Assembly (NCBI GenBank): GCA_019095985.1
Contig: CM032661.1
Coordinates: 14,559,823 to 14,623,822 of the forward strand
Direction of reading: 5' to 3'
Source: Streblospio benedicti
Lineage: Eukaryota > Annelida > Polychaeta > Spionida > Spionidae
DNA length: 64,000 nucleotides
Part shown: positions 23,961 through 33,953 of the stretch, in pieces
Numbering within the stretch: the first letter of the stretch is position 1
Layout of the letters: each line of letters opens with the position of its first letter
Made by a program: the position numbers and the translations under genes
Notes under the pieces: model-generated
What the model was told of the DNA's origin: nothing
The model's database searches: none
Seen by the model: the letters and a program-made list of their open reading frames with translations, nothing else

Positions 23961-26900
23961 TCACTGTACAATTACTTGATTTTCATATGCACTGAAAAGA
24001 ATACACATACAAATAATGTAATTATTCTCTATACTAGTCACGTAACCACAACATTCATTTGTTTCATATGAAGACAAGTGTTGCCACTTGATTACCTGAG
24101 CTGATCGTAGACATTTGGTGCTGAAGGACCGCGAGGACCAAGTCCACTGTATGCACTGAAAGCAGACGGCAATACATTGGATATACTGTCTCTAATTAAC
24201 ACCGTTGTAGGAAAAAGTGTACGAACCCAGTTCTAAAGTTCGAACCAGCATGTAAAACCATGCATGTAAAACTTCACTTTTATTATCATTGGCTGCGCTA
24301 GCAGTGGAAATGTACCTTTCTTTTGCTCCTTGTGGCGTGCCTTCTAGGTGTCCATTTTCATACAGGGGGCATTTATTTTCTACCCTGAAACATACATTTG
24401 AATGATGATTACCTACGTTACAGCATGCCTTCTGACAAGGGTTTAGAATATTTGAAACAACTGTGAAAAGCTTATGATATGCAATTGCTGGACACACAAT
24501 ATCTATAGAAATATTAACACCACCAGTCTCATTTGATAAAGGATGTTTGTTCAAAGGCGATGGATGCATATTATTTTCATATTGGCCAGCCATGTACACT
24601 CTTTAGCATCGACAATGATTGCAGTCTGCAGCCTTTCAGTGAGGACATTGGCGAATTATATCTTGGAGTTTACTTTTGATACCGTTCATCACCCGTTCAT
24701 CCGAACACATCATTCAATGTATGGTCAAATGTGTGGTGGCGAATCATGCAGTGTACGAATGTCCAATGACGTTGTAAGAATTTGGGTGTAATCGCTTGGT
24801 CAATAGATCATTATCAATGGCATATTTCACCTCAGGATGTCGAAGCATCGGCAAACATCGTTCATGATCTGCCGATGTCGGGCTGAGCATTAATTGTGTT
24901 GTGTTCAATGACTATCAGGACATTGGTTGGCATTGCTTGGTATACTGATATCGGCCGATCAGTACCTGTGCATCTTGCAATCTCGGGTGGATGAGCGGAA
25001 ACCACTCACGCTATTTCGTATTCGCTTTGCAATCACCAGTGGAACATTTGTATAATAGTCAGTGAGCATTACAGGCAATGACTGGGTGATGCCTCGCCCA
25101 AACTCAAGTGACACACTTGTTCCAAAATTTTGCGAGTATCAGTGGAACTATAATGACCAGCCCACTACATATATAATATGAAATCCTGAACTAGACCCAA
25201 CTTCGCGACACTCCCTGGACCAAATCATATCAAACATTGTTGTTTATAGCTCACGTCGGTTTGGTCACGTTTGATCATGGATTTTAGTAGATACTGGTGA
25301 GACACGGACTATGTACGATATCTATTTTATACAGCAAATTCGGAAAGGATTTTTTTTATTGATGAACACTCAAACTACGGATTTTCCACAGATCTACAGC
25401 AGACGGCAAATGCAACTTAAGCCTAACCTCTGGGTTTCTATTCCAATTTCTTCATATTCCCCCTCATTAATTTGGGGTGCGGCCTGGGCGACAGCTGAAT
25501 TTGAAACTTCCTCGTTTTCATATGCTTGAGCTGGGACATCTAAAACAATTACATATATCATAATCCACATGTACATGGTTCCTATTTATCTTTATTAATT
25601 ATGCCCATACTTAGTTATGGTTTTTAATGAACTTGTTACAAATATACATCTCTTAATTGCATTAATAAGGTAAAGTCCTTTGCACAGGCATACACGTGAT
25701 ACATGAAAAGAAAAAAAACGATAGGTGACATTTGAAACAAACTATTCAAATCCTAAGCCCTCCATTCCACTGTCGTAACCTGGATGGAAACTAGGTTAAG
25801 ATCTGTCAATTTTTCGAGGTCTTGGCCTAATCGAGACCTTTACGCGACCTTGTCCAATTTTACTCCGTATCTAATCTTTTTAGTCGCGAACCTCTTCTGT
25901 TCTGGTTGGGCTGCATGTCAGTCCAACTAAAAAAAGTCGTGAGTGTTTCGACCAAGTCTAAAAAGCAATACTTTATCGGGACTATGTCGGTACCAGGTCC
26001 TAACCTTGACGGGACCAGGTCAGGACCATGTCTGGACCAAGTCAGGAGCGAGTTTTAACCTAGTCTTGTTGGTCTGGACCATGTCGAGACCTTGTCTCCA
26101 TTCACGTTTAGTTCAAGACTAGGTCACGACCTTGTATGGATCCACATTACACTATCGTAACCAACATTAAAACCAGGTTACAACCTGTTAAACATTCTTG
26201 GTCCCTAACCATGTCGTCGTGGTAGGGATCATGCTTGGATCATATATGGACCATATCTGGACCATGTCTTAACCTTATCGAGACCAAGTCGTAACCCTGT
26301 CTGGATCTTTTAGTCGTGACCCTGTCGTAACCAAGTCGAAACCATGCACACTAGGGAATGAGGAAGTATGTTGCGAACCAAAAATATGCATATTTATCAT
26401 CGACTGGACATGCACGACTTTTCCAGGTCTCTTTTGATCAGAACAGGTCACGATAGTGGATGATGGTGGGGGACTTCCCTCTATGCAACTGACAGGTCTG
26501 TCTTTCCTATACGCAAACGGGCTTGCATTTCGAAGATGAATGTATATTATTAATTCAAGGAAGTGTTAATGTACCTGATGTTGGTCCTTTACCTGACTTT
26601 AACACCGCCCTTCTTCTCTTCACAATAAGTACTGTCACAGCCACAATGAGAGCAATGAAGACAAGACCACCAACAACACCTCCTGCTATAGCTCCGGCAT
26701 TTACCGGAGCTGAATCCAATATGGATGCAACTAAAAAAAATCATTCATACATATCAAACATGACTTGTATTCATTGATAAAATTCTATGCTACAATATGA
26801 AAAACTAAACATACAGGTTACATGCTGCAAATGTAATTCAAACCAACTCAATAATGTTCCATAGAAAAGTTCGCGTTGTTAAAGACTATCAGTTGAGACT

Positions 26901-29900
26901 GCAATTATTCTAAAGAAAATGATAAGCGTTGAAATGTAAAAGTAACTTTTTAATCACCTGTTTTAGATGCAGCTTTTAATTGTAAATTGGCATCTTGTTT
27001 TTCTACAAAGGGACCCGCCTTTACCACAACTTGATCTGCCCGATATAGGACCAAGAAGAATTCATACTCAACATCTTGGTCTACTGTTAATAGAAGTCCA
27101 CGGAGACCAGTGGCAACATGTTCTGTGCATCTTCCAGTAATCTTTTCACATTGTTGAATCGTTATTGTGTCATATTCTCCAGAGGGTGTTTCCCAAGACA
27201 AAGTGATTGTATCAGACTTGAGAGATATGAGCAAAGAATCTTCCTCTACTCGTGGCAAATCTATAACATTACAACATCAATTATGTATGACGGTAGGTAG
27301 TAAAGTAAGTGACACCAGTTTTGACAATATTCAAATGATCAGCATGAGAGGGTTCGGGTACGAAGTTTGATAAAAAAAAATGTCAAATTACAATAAATAA
27401 TATTCCTTGCGTAACACTCCATTATCCCGCTACTCAATCCTCTACCAAAATGCAACGAGTATCTCGAGGTAATCAAACGACAATTTTTCCACCGAGAGCT
27501 AGAGATACATGTACTTACTATTACAGCTAACCAAACAACTAAACGCATTCACCTACTGCATTCCCAAATGGTTACCTGTAAAGAATGCGCACATGTAGTT
27601 TATGAGAACGTAGTCGGAAACATCTGAAGCGTCGACACTCGCGGGGCACGGAAGGCGTCGTTCACTCACTGGACCTATTACTTGACACGAGTCGGTCGTG
27701 CACGAGACGTTCACTGGTTGATCAAGCCGACAGTCTCCAGCATCCGGACAGCAGGTATTCGGTGCGCAGTGACTCTTACCATACTGTGTTCTGGTTATGT
27801 TTATGTTTCCGCGGTCACACTGGATAATGTTAAACCACTCTCCAAAACATCTATGCACGGCAAATTCTGAAAATGTGCGTAATTAACTACAGTGTCCTGT
27901 TAACGTAGTCACAATATATACATCATATAAATACATATTGTATATTGGAATTTGAGCTACATTAGAGCAATGAGATAAATTTTAGTTTCAAATAATGATA
28001 ATATATTGGGTTATAAGAAACGATTCTGTACAATACAACACAAACCAAGAATTTATGAGATTTATTCCTGCACAAACCCATATACGATATGTAGAACGTG
28101 TCAAATTAATGTCTGATGACGGGTGCGTTTGTGCTAATATTGAAGAGTTGACAAATGACATATTGAATGAAATAACATTACCCCCTGTTGTAAGTTCAGT
28201 TGACTCCAACTGAAGCATTGTTGTTGTAGTCATACTAGATGTACTTGATGTGGTAGGCCCTATATGGAAAATGACAGGTCAGTGCTAAATTCCAGAATGC
28301 TGTACAAATCTCGTTGAATTTGATTTAAAAATATAGACACGTATATCAACACAGAACATTCAAACTCCGCCACAGGGTATATTCTCTACACACCTAATGA
28401 ATATGATCTGGTTAATTCATCCAGTAGAACATCCTTCCAGAACACTTTACATGTAATTGCTTTCGTCAAATGACTTTCTTGCACTTCAAATTCGTATGAA
28501 GAAGTATAAATTTTCCCGCCAAACTCGCCATCATGAGTAGCTGGTGAACTGGTGCCGTGTTGTCCCAAATTCACGTTCCACATGATCTGCGCCACGGGAT
28601 TGCTGCTGTCTGTGGAGCACGTGATGGTCACGGTGGAGCCCACGATCACGTTGTCGGGGGCGGATACGGTCATGTTGAGAGTGGTGGGTGGAACTGGTGA
28701 ACAGAAATGTTACTTTACAAAATTGTAATCATTTGAAAATGAATAAATGTGTTAATACATTATAAAATGTAACAGAAACTATATTTACATGTTACATTGA
28801 TGGTTGAACTTTTACAATGATTGGCTTCCTCAACACTATGACAGCACACAACTTCTCTTCCATTCATCCACCTCTCCGCCGCCATCCGTAACGTGCTGAC
28901 AGTCTTCTGACCGTTGTATTCTCCGGGTTCATATGTCACCTCTATACCTTCTGTTATGTAATCACGTATCCACCATTCAATATGCTGTGGTGGATTGGCA
29001 CTTCCACTTCTGCACGTGACAGATAGAGTCTCTTCTTCAGTGAAAACGTCTGGCACACCCATGATGATAGTGTCTTCTACAACTATGTCGAAAACGAAGA
29101 TTTTGTTTTAAAAGCATGGTTAAAGACGAACTAAAACATGAGTGATGCAAGACAATTGTGATCCATCTGTGTATATTACAATAATGCCGTAGTCATAGAG
29201 CATGAGTGTCCGTTATTATCAAGTGTAGCCACATATGTATATGATCATATTATCGTACATACATGTACTTATGTAAAAGTTTAATGTCGGCATGGTGATA
29301 AGACGTAATTAATATTTGAAACTTTGCAACGAAACTAATTACATGTATTGCCAATGGAGCTGACAGATTGAGCGTTAACATATATTTCAAGTTGGAACAA
29401 AGTCTCGGTATTATGTGTACTCACATGTTACATTGAGTGGAGTTTCCAGCTGAGCAGTGTAAATTTTCTCTCTATCAGTGCCTCTCCTCCACGTGACTTC
29501 ACAGTTCACGGATTTCTCACCATTGTCTTCTCTGGTCAGAGTTAGCTGTGTATTTGACAAATAGATGTCATACACATTCCCGTTCACAACGCTGGACTTT
29601 ATAGGTTGGAATGTTTCATTTCCACGTATGATCTTAAATGGCCAGATATGTGCATCGGTGTCGGGACTCACGAAGAATGTGCAGATGACTGTGTACACGG
29701 GCTCGTACTGATTGGGGGAATGGCTGACCTTCTTAGACTCTGTATATGGTGCCTGAGGTGTCACGAACACTTTCAACGATCTAGGTGGTACTGAAAGAGA
29801 TGGTATTGTGTTTAGAATGCTTATAAATACATTGTTACAATTAGTACTGCCCATCCAAACATATATAACGGGTAGAACAAAAACAATAACCAGATGAAAT

Positions 29901-30738
29901 ATAGGACTACTTAATATGATTTAAATACCATGATCACGTCATAATTTGCTCACCATATACAGTAAGAATCCGGTTATCTTGACTTGGGTATTCTTTGGGT
30001 TTATATATCGCACATATATACGATCCCTCGTCGTCTTTGGTGACGTTGTTCAATGTGATTTTAACACCACTGCTGTAGCTCGATTGAGGCGTGTGCTGGA
30101 TTCTGTGCTCATAATCCGCTCCAACAGAGATGTCTCCAGTTGCGCTTTTAAACTCCAAAATTGCGATGTCTCTGTACTCTATAACTACTCTTACTGTTGC
30201 TTCTTCTGTGATTAAATATCTACAGCTTATCGCCACATCGTCACCAGCTTCTGCTGTTCTCGGGGTCAGCGTTAGTAATTGAGATTTGGCGGGTGTAGAT
30301 AGACAAAGGACGAGTATCAATCCTATAACAAAATAGCAATCCTAGTATCACATTTTATTTATAGGTATAAGTATACAAGTAAGCTTATATCAAGTTCAAC
30401 AATTAAAGGTCGTCCCATTATTATTACTATTCAACTGATAGGTAGGCATCTAAACGCATCTCCTTACCCGCCTATCACCACACGTATTGGAGCAAGTAAC
30501 TTGTTATTCATCAATGTTCACGTGTTTATATTAAATAAAGGAAGGTCTTACAACAAAGGTAATCAGATGAATTAATGAAAAATTTTCCGTTCACATGCGA
30601 GGTTTCACATAATGAATGGCTCATTTAATTGCCCAAAAACTTGCTTTTGAGCAGCTTAAAAATTTGTGTTCACCGTACAATTTGTATTATTAAAATTATA
30701 AAGTTCGTTTACTTACCAAGGCTATAGAGTAGTGACAT
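23961..30738 (-). CDS. R3: Ig receptor with SUEL-type lectin domain and ITAM-like tail
   Basis: Exons in transcription order: 30738-30717, 30322-29954 (V-like), 29790-29425 (Ig2), 29082-28789 (Ig3), 28693-28394 (extra Ig4), 28259-28182 (Thr/Ser stalk), 27866-27576 (lectin), 27260-26958 (FN3-like), 26730-26575 (TM, then KRRR), 25539-25428 (YENE and EGEYEEIG), 24384-24316 (PLYENG), 24155-24096 (YSGLGPRGPSAPNVYDQL) and 23991-23961 (AYENQVIVQ, stop). They sum to 2,451 nt in frame, giving 816 residues. The lectin exon has the Cys pattern of galactose/rhamnose-binding SUEL domains, with INITRTQYGK near its start, LPCP before the end and YVLINYMC at the end. YSGL-x10-YDQL fits an ITAM; YxN motifs suit Grb2-type SH2 domains. 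Without the 25428 donor, the frame stops at about 25,394, giving a short YEEI tail. Confidence 0.78.
25766..26460. mobile_element. MITE-like element built of GACC/GTC words (695 bp)
   Basis: Degenerate terminal inverted repeats, tccactgtcgtaacctg at the left and caggtcacgatagtgga at the right, bound a segment made of many short variants of gaccatgtc, gaccaagtcgtaacc and ggtccta at roughly 10-12-bp intervals. An internal near-copy of the terminus occurs near 26,148-26,165 (cactatcgtaacc). It is noncoding and lies in the R3 intron between the TM and first tail exons. Confidence 0.6.
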
Positions 30739-30851
30739 TTTAGTTACCCCAATGTACTTGTTATCCAATGAATGTAAATGCATTAATTGCGTTAGCAGTA
30801 TGAAATAATTCATCTAGTTGACGTTCCATTTACTATGAAATGAATTAAAAC

Positions 30852-30858
30852 AGGAAGT
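30852..30858. promoter_or_regulatory. ETS/PU.1-like AGGAAGT upstream of R3
   Basis: AGGAAGT lies 114 bp upstream of the R3 start codon in a block (caggaagtacag ... aatgtaaactt) resembling the R2 and R2b upstream regions. Confidence 0.45.
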
Positions 30859-31277
30859 ACAGATCCTACCTGTTATTCAAAATAATTCAAGCACATCTTT
30901 CAAAAAGTGTTGTAAAGACACAATGTAAACTTAACATACCCGGTACAGCATGCAGTGGCCATTGAATTACAAATTACACTGCTATTACTATGGTCTAGTT
31001 CCTTCCGTAATTGTAATTGATGCAATTGTTAATATACATTAGCATTTCTAAGTATTTACAAACCGTCTGATCCCACATTACTGTAACCAACAACATCGTT
31101 TGCTTGAATTGGCGATTACTGTATATGCACGATGACATTATGCCCATGAATACACGAAGACGACCATCGCATTTGACAACCTAAAATTGAAACTTCACAA
31201 AAAGGATACAAAAAAGAAGAAAACAGAAAAAAGGAAGAAAGACAACACACCAAAATACTGATGGCAACACAGGAAGC

Positions 31278-31580
31278 AAAAAGGTTTGGGTCCGCCCGTG
31301 TTGGGCGGGCTGCCGAGCGCTGCCTATTCTCGGACGCGGTCCCACTACTGCCGCACACGGAGGCTTCTGCCTGCTGCCTCACGGCCCTGGGCCGGTGCGC
31401 CTCTCCTTAGACAACCTGGTCCACCCCGCCCTCCGGCAAGGTGCCCATATTGATGCCCGGCTTAGTGCGGACGCCCGATCGACATGAGCTACACGCTCGG
31501 CAGGAGTCCCGCCCTCAGACCATCCCTCAAACCTGGCCCTCGAGACGCCGAGTTACAGGAGCCCGCCACGGCCCCCAGCC
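31278..31580 (-). ncRNA. 7SL signal recognition particle RNA
   Basis: The minus strand reads as a complete metazoan 7SL RNA of about 300 nt. Words shared with vertebrate 7SL include GATCGGGCGTCCGCACTAAG and GGCATCAATATGG (S domain), CCTAAGGAG-like TCTAAGGAG, ACCGGCCCAGG and CAGTAGTGGGACCGCG. The Alu-domain start is GGCTGGGGGCCGTGGCGGGC with a CTGTAAC loop. Helix 8 has a GTGA (GNRA) tetraloop followed by GGCAGCAGG, the SRP54-binding side. A T5 run (plus-strand 31,278-31,282) serves as the pol III terminator. A TTATAA word lies about 55 bp upstream. The RNA scaffolds SRP, which targets secretory and membrane proteins to the ER. It lies between R3 and the SLC46 gene, and its GC content is far above that of its surroundings. 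The 5' end is uncertain by 1-3 nt. Confidence 0.93.
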
Positions 31581-31973
31581 GACAGTGAATGGTCGAGGCG
31601 GACGTGTGTTTCTTCACTGTGCAGTGTGTGTAGTTTATAAATAATTTTCAAACCTTGATACATGCAGTTTAGTTGTGCTTTCTCGCATATGGAATTGCTC
31701 TTGGTTGGCACCGCGACAAAGGCTTGCTTATCGCTCAAGGCTTTATGTATAATGACTTTGAAGTGGTGCCACCTCATGACCAACACAGTATTATTACAAA
31801 CAGAGTTACAGATAAGGACTTCTATATGTAGTCGTGCAGTGTATATTGCGGTTGATTTGGAATTTTAGCATCCGGATATAAGGGCATTTTGATGTGGACA
31901 ATCCTCCCGGACAATCCCATATATCAAATCAAACAAATGAACTCACGTCCCAACAAAAATGGACTTCACCTAC

Positions 31974-33913
31974 CTTGATCCTGAGGACTGACCAGCTTTG
32001 AGTTGTAGGAACGGAGCATCTGGATTGGAAGTTGACCGAACATGCCAGTAAGGGCAGCTAAAAACAAACAGGACCATTAGTTAGAAAATTGATCAACATG
32101 GAATGCGAATAATTAACTTTCATCTTTTGTCTTTCTTCTGAATTTTCATCTTCGTGAAGAATAAAGAAAAAGTAGTGCTTACTTTTATCTCATATCAAAT
32201 GGAAGATTATATACCTTAAATCAAAATGTTTATTTTTTCTGAATCATTTATATATGTTATATTTGTTATTGCCATAATTGGTATGATCATGATCAATTCA
32301 TTTAAAAAACCCATATTCTTAAACAGAACGACGTTTGGAGCCATTTAGTCTGCATGTGTCTCTTTATCCACCATTAAAATAGACAGTAAAGCATGGTTAA
32401 GCAACAGACCTGCATAGAGCAACCATGTGGTGCTGGAGAAGCCCGTGATGAGGTTGGTGGTGATGGCGAACACAGCTCCCAGCACTAGCAGCCCCATGTC
32501 TGCCAGACGCCGCTCTAACACCTGCAAGGGGAAACAGTAAAGCATCAAAATGTACAGTACAACCTCCATTTAAGAGCACCTCTCTATTGAGACCGCCTCT
32601 ATAATAAGACCTCTTTTTACCATCCCAAACATTCATACAGCTACCAGAATGAACCTCTGTATAGAGACCACCTCTGTATTGAGACCACATAACACTGGTG
32701 CCAAAGGTAGTCCTAATAATGTCTACTGTACACTGAAATGTGTGTACAACAAAGTCTCACCATGTGGCCACCTCACTAATAGGGACAGATTTTCAATTAC
32801 CCATTGACAATAATAATGTTACAGAAATCTTACAAATTTTAGATAGGCACATTTTCTATCAATCCTGTTAAGCACAATTTATGAACTCCTGCTAGTGTCC
32901 CTGATTGAAGGGTGCTGCTGCAATTGTTTGTAGTCTCATAGTTGTTTGTAGTCTCATAGATAAATCAGCCCACAGACAGATCCAAGTTTCCATAAAAGTA
33001 GTGGGGCCTAAACCAGGGGCTTAAGAGTGCAGTAAGACTTCCATGAGATCATCCATATGCATGAAGATGCTTGGTGATGCAGGAGTACAATCGCCAGATG
33101 GTAGGTGGTCAAACTTTCCCTATGACCCCCCATTATCTGCTAGTGCTATGCTAATTTCTATAACAGCTAGAACGTAAATGATACAAATTACAATTACACT
33201 TACCTTGGTGGCAAGAATGGAGCCCAGACTGGACAGTGTGGAGCCTGCAGCTCCGTAGTAACCGATCTGTAACAGCAATGCTCATTGGTCAGTTGAGTTA
33301 GTGTTTAAGTGCGTTTGCGTGTATTTGTCTATGATCTTGATGGTCATATTTTATGACTGGATCAGCATGCATGGAAATAGGCATTTTATTTCCCCGAGAA
33401 CTTAGATCTATGTATACATTGAAGTATCACAGGGAAACCAGTATCAGATTTGTACTAAGCTACTTGTTACTGGGCAAATCACATCATCAAAAATATCGGG
33501 CTTATTGTATTATTCAATTCACAAGTTATGGAAAATAGATATTAAACAATGTATATACATGTATGAGCATGGTGTCCCATAGACGGATGAGGGTAAAATC
33601 ATCATACTCCAGATTCTAAACATGTTAATATGCAATGGAGCTAAACAATGGGAGAAAAATAAAATGCTTGTTGACTACCTACCATGACAGGATCCCAGCA
33701 GAAAGGTGAGTTGAGCACGTAGTAGTTGAAGGCATCAAAGCGGCCGAGCTCGGCGATGGAGTGGCACACCAGCATGAGCAGGCCCACCCACAGCCTGCAA
33801 GTAATGGTGAACATGGTGAGTGTCTTTCGGGCAATCGGGCAACCACTATTTTAGATTTTATCTTGTGTCATGAAAGCTGTTGATTGATAACCATAACAGC
33901 AGCAAAATGTAAA

Positions 33914-33953
<40 letters not shown>

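Noticed and set aside
24580-25130. Stretch rich in gatcgg/ccgatg words suggesting a foldback element
   Set aside because: Inverted words are short and scattered and I could not define ends, so no element is called.
31116-31644. Open frames over the GC-rich 31.1-31.6 kb segment
   Set aside because: The segment is a 7SL RNA gene; the frames are shadows.
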